Positions 36,701-48,700 of a stretch of 64,000 bases of DNA are shown one piece after another. The first letter of the stretch is position 1. Each line of letters opens with the position of its first letter. The notes under the pieces were generated by a model. That model was not told the DNA's origin. It was given only the letters and a program-made list of their open reading frames with translations, and searched no databases. Where the stretch lies: NCBI RefSeq assembly GCF_040954835.1, contig NC_090706.1:37395148-37459147 (forward strand). Direction: 5' to 3'. Made by a program: the position numbers and the translations under genes. This DNA is from Lepisosteus oculatus (lineage: Eukaryota; Chordata; Actinopteri; Semionotiformes; Lepisosteidae).

Positions 36701-39700
36701 CACTGTAGTGCAGTCCTGTTTTCTTGGGATTCAAGAAAAATGTGATGTAATCTGATCGAGTCATAATCCATCTGAGAGTGTTTTCAGTAAGAATTGCGAA
36801 ATTGACAGGGGTGTCTCGACAATCTCCTTACCTCATTTAGGAGTTTTGTTACAGCTCATGCATTGCTAGTGCTGACTCTTTCCATCTTTTGTTGATTCTA
36901 ATTTACTGATTGTGCTGGACCTGTGGATGCAATGGACATCAGACAGAAGGGATATGGCTAACAATCGGCGGTATGCCAATTAGTGCAGCTACATCCCTGC
37001 TTTAGGGCCCTGGATTCGATCTGAGCCTCAGGCTTCTGTCTGTATGGAGTTTTTTGTGGCTTTTGTGGATAATTTGTACTTTCCTCCCATATCCCAAAGA
37101 TTTGCCCTGTAGGTTAGACAGTTTGTTTTTAAATTGTTCCAGTCTCTGTTGGTAGAGCATCAAAGGTCCGTCTGGTTAGAAAGCAGTTGTGTTCCTGGTC
37201 CTGCCTTGGACCTTGCACACACTGTAGGCTCCTCCAGATTAACTTAATGAGTGGCTGTCGCCAATAGTGAGTGGATGCAGGTATTATTTTACAGTCCTAC
37301 AGTCCAGTTTTGGGTAGATTTTGTTAATTTTTTTTTTAGAGATAAAATCTGAAATGCCAGGGAAATAAAATACTCACTCACTTCTGGAGCTGTCGATATT
37401 CCACTGTAATGATGCATTTAAGCAATTATTGTGTATTTGTAGCTATTCTGATAAGTGGCTTAATGATGGGAAGGTCCATCTCAATGGGTTATCAGGCAGC
37501 CACAACATAAATTAGGACAGATACTCTGAACAGTAGATTCCAGTAGATCTTGGATAGGTTTTAGCCAGCACTTGACTTCTTAGAATACTCAGAATAGGAG
37601 TGAGTTGCAATGTAATTGAGTTGAATTCCTGTTGGGTTACTGGCAGTGAAATCTTAAGAGCAGTACTTCAAATGGATGAAATGAAGGCTTGCCTCTTCTT
37701 TTAAAGTCAAGAGGATACTTTACGTTTTTGGAATGGATTGGGGAGCAAGAGTTTTCTTTTTATGAACTTCTTCCATATTCTTCCTAAAGCTGAGCATTTG
37801 AATGGGCAGGGGTTATCTGCTCGGAGGTGGGGAAGGAAACTAAACAAGCCACTCATCACTCTTCAGTTCAAGCCTAATTTGTTTGTACAAGACGCCTGCT
37901 TGCAAAAGAATTGTCTGTGGCACCGAGACACAACAGTGTAAAAAAAAAAAAAAAAAAAAAAAACTGACCCTCGGAAAACTTGTGTTAATGCTGTAATATG
38001 GTGGATAATGCTAGTGCTTCACTGCCCTTGAGTCCTGGGTTCGATTCTGGCCTTGGGTTCGTGTCAGACTTAGGGGCACATGTTCTCCATGCATTTGCAT
38101 CCCTTTAGTGCCTCTCTCTCCCCTGTGACTAGTTCTGGTTATAGGGCAGACATGGTACAGAGGCAGTACCAATGGGGAGTTAGGAGAGGCTGACAAACCA
38201 TAATGGTCCTGCGAGTTTGAACAATTTGATGTGTTTTAGACAGGAGGCCTGGGACATTGCTGATATGTTCAGGACATCATTTCTTCTCCTGGCTTCCCTT
38301 AAACTTCAGGGTTTCTCAAGAGTTGCATTTTACATGCTCCCATAAGATGAACATGATGCTTGTGGGGAAAAATAAAGCTCTTTCTGTTTTTTTGGGATGG
38401 AGGCAGGATTCTGGTGGTTTTATAGAATGTTGACTTCAGCACCAGAGATCTCAAGAGTGCTGTGTCTTTAGGAGAATTGAAGGCTTTTTCAGGAAAACCC
38501 AGCACTTTATAATTTCCTCCAGGGACATTTCCTGCAGCATCCCAAATGCTTTCATGTGTCTTTCCTCTATTGTCCTTACACTTGTTGGCGTTTTTCCACA
38601 GTCCATTCCTACATAAGCAAATTGCTTCATTTTTATATTTGTGACCTTCCTGAGGGTAATCATGAGTAATTGCTTCTTAAAGATGGAATAGGGTTATTAT
38701 TTTTGGCAGGATAGCTTATTCTGGAGGATAACCAAGCTTTTACAGAAGAAATGAAAAATGAATCCGTACAAGTCTTCTCCAGATGGGTCTGGCTTTCTCA
38801 ACTCCGGCTTTAATAGCCTCTTAATAAAAGTCTTAACGTTTCTTTTCTAACCTTCGTTTTACCCTTCATTCCAACTGCGTTTCAGTAACTGTAACTGTCA
38901 CTTAGGTTCAGTCATCAAAACCCTGATTTTTTTGCCAGCGGTCTATATAACAAAAAGCGACATACTGTTCGGACTGTAGCATGGTCTTTCCTGATGTAGG
39001 TAGAACAGTCTCATATTTCTGTCTTCGTAGGCCAAGTACAGCACAATTCTCATAAAAATGAAAATGCCATGCCTCATGAAAAGCATGCTATATATTTTGA
39101 AGTTACAGTATTCCTTTTCTGATTGAATGTTTGATTGCTGGCAAAGATCTTTGTGATGACAGTGAGATGCTTTTGAAATTAGCAGAGTCGTGTGTTTTTT
39201 CTTACCTCCTTGGTTTCTTAAAGAGGAAGTAATAAGCAAATGCTTGTCGAAAGCCTTCTTCCTTATCTTCAAATAGGCGATTTTCATGAGGAGGAAAATA
39301 CTCAGTCCCGCTAATGTAGTGTGATTTATGAATCAAAACTTATTTCATCCATCAAAATTAATATACAGTATAAAAGACCTACTACTATACAGTTCTCTCA
39401 AATTATTTTGATTTCTTGCCGACAGTAGAAATTGAGCTGTTGCCTGATTATGGATAGGGTGATTTGAGAAGATATCTTCTGTTTTCTAAATAGGACTTCT
39501 GAAAACTCAATTGGTACTTGAATAGCAAAATGCAAGGCTAAGGGCAACAACCTTTGGCGTAAAACTTAGGCTTTATTAGAAGAAATATACCTGTATTCAC
39601 TTTAATGGCTGTACATTACTAATGGTGTACTTTATTTTTAGATTGAACAAAAAATGGCATCAGAAGTTATTGCAATAGTTTTGGATAACATTTAATACCA

Positions 39701-42700
39701 TCTGTAAAATATTTGTGAATATTCTGAAATATTGCCTTTGCTTGTGGTTTTCCCATCTGTTCCTTTTGACTGTAGAGTCTGGGTGCTACCCCTGTATTTG
39801 TCTTCATTCTTAAATTTACAGCCCTCTGTTTACACTCTTGCAGACCTGCAACAAGACCTGTTATTACCTGTTTTCATCTGGAGTTTTGTTCCTTCTTTTA
39901 CAATTTACAGCTCTATTATTCTGCCTCCCTAACTGTGTGCGTATACTGTATAGACTTTTAAGTTTTTCAGAGCATTCAGACCCCTTCTGTTTCTCTTCTC
40001 CTTCGTTAAAAGCCCATTCTTGGTTTTCATTGGCTTTAGAAAGCATTGATAAATTGTCGTAGAACAACACTCTTTCATCTCGTTTCTCTGTACTTTTTAC
40101 CTTTCCATTATCTCCTCTTGTAGAAATAGTCACTTGAGCACATCAGGGTTTCTGTTGCTGAACTGTACTTCTAGCCTTGACTTGCAGGACTGTGGCCCTG
40201 CTACCACAGTGCATTTCCCTGTCTTATTGTCGACACATGTAGATATTAACCTCTCAGCATTGTGAAGGGAGATAACTAGAGAGTTATTTCAGCTTGTTGC
40301 AGGAAGAATAGCCCGTTGTCTGTTTCCTGTTTATAACCCGCTGGCTACCATATGCATAGTGTTGGAGTCTTGCTTAGCTGTCAAATTGGGCACATGGGGA
40401 ACTAGGTTTGGACTGATAACTCGAGTGGCCGCAACACCCCCGCAAGATAACAACCATTCCAACCATCATGACGAGTGATACAGGAAGGAATGGCCTATCA
40501 CAGGGTTCACAAGCTGGGTTTGTACAGAAAACTGCCATCCAGACGTGCTTTTTTCTGTTAGTTTAAGAATGCAAAGGCTTAGTGGCTTATGATACATTCA
40601 AGCACCATTTTCCTTAAATGAAATCTGAAAGAAAAAATGGAATTTGAACTGAGCTGTATAAAAGCTCAGTAGCTTTTATACAGAGCAGGAGAACAAGTCG
40701 AAATATTTATTGACTTTTTTTGTATTATGCCGGTTAATTCAGTTCATTTCTTGTTCTGCCGGAGTGTGCTGCACAAATGTGAGGGTGCTAAAACTGCAAA
40801 GGATAAGTGCTGCATTTTCTTTAACTCTCAAATGTGGGGAAGAAAAAATCCGAACATTTAACCAAGAACAATTCAGGTTACAGATCATGGGGACCTTAAC
40901 AGCCCAGTTTTGGGATGTTTTTTTTTGCGTAGCTTGTATCTTGATTTTCTGGTGGGTTTTGCTTTAGGTCACCATGCAGAACTGTTCCTGTGTTTTCCAT
41001 ATTTAATAAGTTAACTCCTCCACACACACACACACACACCTCATGCTTGCAAGATGGCTTTAATCCTGTTTGTTCCATTACACTAATTTGATTTATACAA
41101 GCCTCTCTCTGCAGCCCTGACTTCAGAACATGGTGTAGCGATATCTCCACCCTGACCTAGATGCTGTTTTGTTTGTGACCTTCTCCGACTGTCTGACAAG
41201 CCCCGAAAGCTTTGGCTTCCTACCATAGCTATCGAATGTTTCTTCTGAATGATCCCTGTACGTGTGCATTCGAATTGCTTCAAGATGTTCATCACAGAAA
41301 ATATTTTCTGCTGTGGTTGTTGAGTATTACTTGAATACAGATCAAGAAATTTAAAAATTGTTACCAGCTGCTTACTTGGTCATCGGTGACCAGAATGAAG
41401 GGGTCACCATATGGGTTGGAAAAATGAAGATGAGTTCACTGTAGCATGCCACTAACCGTTTCAGAGTTCACAGTTTCTGTGGGTCAGAAAGAAATAAGTT
41501 TTGTTTTGGCAGGGTTAATGTAATTTTTCTATTTATCAAATTCTGATTCTTGATTGTCTACACATTGCACGCAAATAATCCTTACAGTTTAGGCAAATTT
41601 ATATATTTTGCATATGGAAATGTTGATCTGCAGTTCCGTCTGTGATGCCAATCAGTGAGTACCACGATATCTACAGAATGTACTCTTTTTTTTTTTCTGT
41701 GCTTTTTTGAAAACATGTATTTCATATGGGGCAACATAGTCTTATGACTATAATAGCTAAACTTGTATGTAGACTTATGGAGCAAAATACCGGATGCTTT
41801 GCATTTTATTCTTTGTGGTTCTTGATCTGTCCAAATTACTAATGCTTTCTGACCGTTTCTGATTAATGTTGTCCAATCGAAGAAACATCATACTTATAGC
41901 ATTCCTTGAGCCCCCTGCTTTGTTGTGCCGGCAGTTTTCTTTAGTTATTTGTTTCTTCATTTAATGGAACGTTTTTTTTTTCCCCATTTACTCATTTGTA
42001 ATCATGTTTTACGAAGCCAGAAGGTAAAATGCAATTCAATTTAATGTCCCAGTGGGAGCGCTGGTAATGTGAATGGAGGCTACATTTGTTACATGCTCTG
42101 GTATTTGCAAACAGCTCTGAACACACTGATGGCTGGGGTCATGTTACAAAGTGCTGCTATTTCCGCACTAACCTTAGAGGCTGCTATGTATATAAATTAA
42201 ACTGTGTATCATGTCAATTGCATTGGTCCTTGGGTATTTTGTTTCCATCTCATGTCATGGTTTTTCACACCAGGTTATCTCTTGATTTAGTTTGGTTTAA
42301 GCTGAATCATTTACTCGCCTGGTTGGAAATGTTTGTGCGGGAGTCTGAAAGCAGCCACACTATAGAGCACATTGAACAAGAGAACGTGTTGGCATTTCTG
42401 TCTGCATTTTGGATTTACGGGTTTTATCATTAGTTATTACAGTAGACATGAAATATGTTTTTTATAAATGCTTTTGGAGCCTTAAAATTTGGTGCCATCA
42501 TAATTTTAGTAGGTCTTAAATATTGGAACATGGAATTTAAATGAAACCTATAACTCGACCACCCATCGGAAATCCGACTAATCCTTAACGTTTCCTTTAG
42601 AAAATAATACAATGTTTTTGTAATTTTTGGGAAGGTCAAAGTTAAAAAAAATTACTTCTTTGCTTGAGGGAAAACGCATAAGCCAACATAAATAACAAAT

Positions 42701-45700
42701 TTTCTTAGTTCCATGAATTTTTTCAACCCTGTCTAAAAAGCTGTAAAACCTTTACAACCCTTTTAAATTTCCATAATTATAGCCTTAACTTATGATTTTC
42801 AACTGGGGGAAAATGGATTTCAGTGCACTGTTAAATATATCACTGTTACACATATCTATATATAAAAAAGGATCTAATTCTAAACAGTTATTGTATTCAG
42901 GTCAGAAGAAGATCAGGGAGGCCATTAAAAATATTTATTTGCTTGGTAACCTTGGTAGTAAACTAGCGTCTGCAGTATACGATAACGTAAATTATTTTTT
43001 CTTTCAGAGCTTTCCACCCTGCTGGATCAGAACAGAAGGTAAGATTTATATTTACTGCATTAGTGGTATGTGAACAAAGTGTGAATAATGTGTGGATGCC
43101 ACCTAAATTGTAAATACACTCAATTATGTAGATTACTACAGTGAAAATGATGTGAAGGAACCAAGGTCATCTGTAGCTTATACAGTAAGTCCCTACCTGC
43201 AAAGTATTTCAGAATAAAACAATCCTTCTTCAAGACTCAAATTTAGTAATGCCAAACCCCAGCAAATATCCTGTGAGTTTATAACGGTATTTACTATAAA
43301 ATATGACATTTTAATTTGAATTAACATCAATATGAAATAGCCAGCAAAGCCCTTGTTATGACTGGAGATAGCTGGGCTATTAGATTCAATATTAGCAATT
43401 AAAATCTCAACAGGAGGAAAGTTAGCTTCGTTTTCTGATACTTGATGTTCCGACTTGGTAAATGAACTCAGGATTGTCCTGTTGAAACACCACATGACTG
43501 GGAAGCCCTGTTCACACTTACCCTGTGCCAGGACTGTCAGTGATCCTACCCTAAGATGGTGGCATCTGAGCAGTGAAAATCTCAAGACTGGAGCTTGCAT
43601 GAAGCTACTTCCCTTTCTGACGCATCCCTCATTTTGCTGAAGCGTTATTCACTATTTGTTCAGCTGCAAGTGTGATGACTGGATAATTTGTTAGTGCCAT
43701 CATATTAATCCTATTGATATCCCACTAGTCCTTGTGTGATGTGAAGTATGGTTCTGAGTGTCTTAAATGTGCAGGCTGTCCCAGATGACACACCACTGTA
43801 AAACCTGTTGGAAAGTGAACTCCTGGTCAGGATGTAATGTCAAGACTGAGATGTGATAAAGCATGCATTTAGCCATTAAAATAGGAAACTTCTCCCAATT
43901 TCCATGGCAACTATTGGAGTTTCAAAAGGTATGCAGGGCTGCCATCTTGTGGCTCTTTTCTGCTACAAGCTGCATTGTTTTACTTGTTTTCATTTTCAGT
44001 CTCGTAATTATTTGAAAATCGGAAATTTTCTGTGCACTCCTTGGGAACGAGTCTGTGGTTCACGTGAAGGTGCAACGGCTGCTCCGAGTATGCTAGGTGC
44101 TTGATCTGGTTTGATTCCAGTTCAGCTATTTGCAGGACAGAGGCATGTCCACAGTATGGTGACTGCACACCGGGAATTGTAACATGAATAGGAGCTGGAG
44201 ATGGTCAGCCCTAGTCCCTATGGTGGAGAAGTGTTAGTAGACTCTCTAGTAGAATCCCATTCTGGATTTCCTGTGATACCTGGGAAATATCGCAGGTACA
44301 GTTCTGGTTTCACACCCTAAGTGGAACGTCTGAGAATAGGCATTTTTGAATAATCAAAACATTGGTTTTCCAGTAAATATCCACAGAAGTATTAAAGTAG
44401 AATTTTTTGTTGCACCTGCTAACTTCTATGCTGTTAGCACCTCCCTCTCCTTTTTTCAGAGATCATGAATGCAATAATTTGTGCAGCCTGCAAAATATTT
44501 GATTGTTGAAAGTAGCACCATCATATTTAAATCTTTAGGATGTAAACATCTTTCTATCGTGCTTTGAGTGTTAAACAACTATACTTTAATTTACGCTAAG
44601 ATACATAACAATCTGCAACCATTCCAATAATTATTCTTTGGTACAAAGATAGCCTGTGTAGAAAATCTTCTTTTCTCTCTGTGAGCAAAAAAGGAGTGAA
44701 TTTAACAGGTGTCTATGCATCTGGGACACACTGCCAGATAATTATTCTCTAACTGCATGGCATTGTGGGTTTTGCTGTATGTTTTGTTTTTATTCAGGAG
44801 TTGCTTGCTTCTGCCTCCAGTCAGCCAAAGTACTCGTTTGCTCCCAGCATGTCTTTAAACAAGATGCCTCGGCCGTTCATCTCCGGCTCTGACGATACAA
44901 ACTTGGGGCCTGTGACGAAACCAGTGACATACGTCCCCACCGCGCCGAAATTTAATGCCCCAGCTAACGTGCTGCAGCAACACAATGGGTAGGTGAATTT
45001 AAACCTCAACCTAGTAATGCTGTTTCGGAATGGCCTTGAAAACTGGAGATGTGGAGAGCATTTGTAGTTTTCTGGGAAAGTATGAAATGCCATGTTGGGC
45101 AAAACTGAAATTTCATCTGACTGGTGCCTATTCGGCATTTTGGTTGCCAATTTTTTGGGGTTTTGTATTCTTGTTTATTTCTACTATTTACATGTGGTTT
45201 TTGTGATTTGATGGAATTAATTCAAAGTGGGTTGTATGTTCCTCTATGACCAATGAAAACGTGTAGATGTCATAAATAGGTATTGAACTTTTACATGTTT
45301 CATCAAGTGGTTTATAAGGCCTTCCATAATATTTTTTAGATACTGTATGGATAGATGTTAAGGGTGAATTTTATCATTGTGAAAAGAGGGGGAAAAAAAC
45401 TGCTTGATTGTGATTTGATGACCTGTGGACCATCATTGTGTATGCTATGGTGAATGGTTGGATTTAAAGGCCTGAACCTTGGGTTTGTAGTCCGAAGAAG
45501 ATACATTTTTAACTTTCATAATATATAGAATGTCACTTTTCACTGCAACACATTCACAAAGTTCTGAAGGAAATGACTATTTTTATAGCCTGCTCATTTA
45601 AAATGGTATTGCACTGTGACATAAGTAAAGTAATTACACTGATGAATATTTTGGTCATCAGCAGGAGGTTTACTGTGAAGTGTCTAGCAGGGTGTGTGGG

Positions 45701-48700
45701 CGCTGCTGGAAGCAATACAGACTGTACATCTGCGATGCATTTTGCGTTGGATGCTGTTGTGTGGGATTGTGTCCTTTTCCTCTTGGGTTGTGCTCACTGG
45801 TTTCTGAGCCCTAGGTGTCACATGTCGTCCTCCAGAACCATCCCACGAAAGTTCGATGGGGATCATGTGGTTCTTACAGGTGTTGTCCTGCTGGAGTGTG
45901 GTCTTGCTCAGGTTGAGCCCCCAGGAAGGGATGTCCCTGAGGTTGATCAATGTATTGCCTTGCAGTTAGGTCTTTATCAAGCACTGAGTTGAGTTCTGAA
46001 GAAGATGGACTCCTGCCCAGACCATCATCCTCTCCACCCTCCTTGGAGAGGAGTCATGACCTCTTGATCTTCCAGATTGTGGTCAATCTTGGACTGACTG
46101 ACCTCGGTCTCACACCAGCTGTCTTGCACCTCATCTCAGACCGGAAGTGACCGACGCCATGCTCACTTAATCCAGCCTCCAGCAAGCCAATGGCTAAGCT
46201 ATTGTTCTCTTGATCCCTTGTGGGTGTATTCTTTTTTTCTCAATGTTTCACCAGGGCATTCAATAGATTTAGGTTCCCCATCAAAGGAAATTTAGTGCAA
46301 CAGTTTGAATCACTCAAGTGTACCATGGTCATGAATGATCAGCACCTAAAATAAACTTTGTTTTAGAAAAAGTATAAAAAAATTGAATTTATTTTGACAA
46401 TTAGTAATTATAAGATAAAATCACTTTATTGGCCATATACAATTTGTTGAATTTCGCATACCCCAACTTGCTCTCCATGAGACACACAGATAGGGAGAGA
46501 AGCTGGATGTCAGAGTGCAGGGCCAGCCATTTATACGGCACCCCTGGAGCAGTTGGGGTGAAGGGCTTTTCTCAGGGGCCCAACGGAGTAGAATTCCTCT
46601 GCCAGCCCCTGGGATACGAACCGGTAACCTTCCAGCAACAGGCGCAGATTCTGAGCTACAGAGTCACCACACTCCCCCTGTTATTTTGTCAGAAACAAAT
46701 CCTTGTGGTCGTGCAATCATTTCTTGCAGTGTTACTCTAGTGGTAAAGATTATTTGTTAATCAAGGGGGGCTTGGTCAGATTGCCCTTGTTCGTCCCCGT
46801 TAGTCATTGGGCACTTTTTTGGAGAGGGTGTGGGGGCCGTCTGTATGTGTTCACGGTACTTGGCAGATAGAATTTGTACTTTGAAAAGATCGGTTCTCCT
46901 TTATCTACTGTGCCGTCATATGATTGCACACAAGTAAAGGGATCCACAGTTGGGGCAGCTCTTAAAGTTACAGCGCCCTGCTGCCCTGGTAGGTTGGCAG
47001 TGCGCTCGTACTCTCTGTTCAGGCTGTGGTCAGTAATGGGTTAAAAGGGTCAGATCTTGTCTATGCCTGAAGCCGTTTTTAGTTTCCCTCCTTCCCTCAA
47101 AATGCGCTGAGTGCTCAAAGCAGCTTTTACTGCAGCCAAGGGTGCAGTATTACCCACCAGCCTTACTTGGAGAGACCGGGGCAGTTTTCTGCAGAGCTAA
47201 ATCTGTCTGGACAGCCTGGTTACATGCAGGATTTTTAAGTTTCACACGTCCCCCAGTTTAGTGTGCTTTAATATGCAGCTGCTGTGCCTGAACCACTGGA
47301 GTTAAAGGGAGCTCGCACCTCTGAGACAAAGGGGACTTTTCATCCCTTCTTTTTAGAAATGAAACCATATGGTTGGCTATATGGTGCCTCTCATTAATAA
47401 AATTATTTCTGAAAGCAAATGTTACATGTTTCAAGGGATGCTGCAAAGCATCTCCCATTTTCGATTAAATAGATTTAAAGAACAAGATATAAAGTACATT
47501 TAATCACAATTTTTTATATACCGAAGAAGCTGTTTTCTCTTATTACTATGTAAGGAATTTTCATTTTATTATAAAGCAGTTGGTAAAAAATAATTGATCT
47601 CTGCTTCAGGTAATGTACTGTATCCTTATTTATTTTTCCCTTTTAAACTCTGCTAATGAGATTGAAGTGTGTATATATATGTCCAAAAGGGAACTCTGGT
47701 CACTGTATTAGGGTGTTTTGTTCATGTGATCCAGTGTAGATCCTTGATGTTAAATCCATTGCAAATCAGGTCTCCTCTTCAGTGTATTATAACATCGCAA
47801 GAGGCATGATTGCTGATTTACATGCATCTGATGCATTGTTATAGACAAGGGCAGTAGCAGACCTGGCTAGTGTGACAATTCAGGTAGCCCTAGAGGTTTA
47901 TCGGCAGGGGCTGGCTGAAAAGTCTCTTTAGTAAAAACGAATTCAGGCTGCAAGAAGCAACTGAACCAAAGGGCCAACTAACAGAAGACGCCTAAGCTCT
48001 CCTGTATTGCCTTTATTTTTTTGTGTAGAAGATTTTTAATACTGGCAAGGAGGGTCCTTTGCAAAATACTGAATCCAGAAAATGAAAATGGAAATACAGT
48101 AAAACTGCGGTTGTTGCTGGTAACCGTTATGCAGGTGGTCCCGGGGGACTAATCAAGAATTCTCTGTTGGTGAATCAAGTCTTATGAGAAAGAGAGTTTC
48201 AAGATTTATTTTCACAGTGTAGAGAAAACTTCCTGGAATAGTTGTGAGGGCTTCAAGAGGTCCCAATTGCTTAAGGTCCCAAATGGGGGCCAAGAAATCA
48301 AGTTATAAAGCGAAACTTGGATTTGACTTCTAGAAAAGTATAACGCTACAGACCGTATCAGCCTCTTTTCTTTTTGATGGTGCCTTTGTGTCATGTTTAT
48401 GTACCTTCAAGGGGGTTGCCTGGGTAGAGCTGATTTTCCAAGTTTAATTTTGGCACTGTCACAACATGCTGTCTTACAGAAATGTGCGTTTTATTATGCC
48501 CTTGCGTGTGACTTGGCGATTTCAGAAGGATTTACAGGAGGAGTTTGGAGTCACTGAAGCAATGAGAGGAGACAGTTATTCATGGGATGATTGAGTGTTC
48601 AGCTAATGTTCTGCCCTGCAAGTCTTCCCAGTTATTCTTCTGTACACAGACTTGCAATTCATCCTGTGTGCCTTTTATTAGATTTTTCTCCCCTCAACCA

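Larger units (their letters stand above)
35323..43007. other. PDLIM7 intron after the PDZ exon pair (7.7 kb)
   Basis: Holds two tRNA-headed SINE copies (36945-37290, 38000-38185), A25 at 37940-37964, a perfect 13-bp-arm hairpin at 40654-40683 and a CA run at 41021-41039. No further exon recognised. Confidence 0.5.

Noticed and set aside
38000..38080. tRNA-like sequence with a B box (GGGTTCGATTCTGG)
   Set aside because: No cloverleaf with paired acceptor stem; the following sequence is the core of a SINE, so it is a SINE head and not a tRNA gene.
45573..45992. 139-codon plus-strand frame
   Set aside because: Starts in ordinary intron and runs into the GC-richer block; no family similarity. 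The block is reported as unexplained instead of as a gene.
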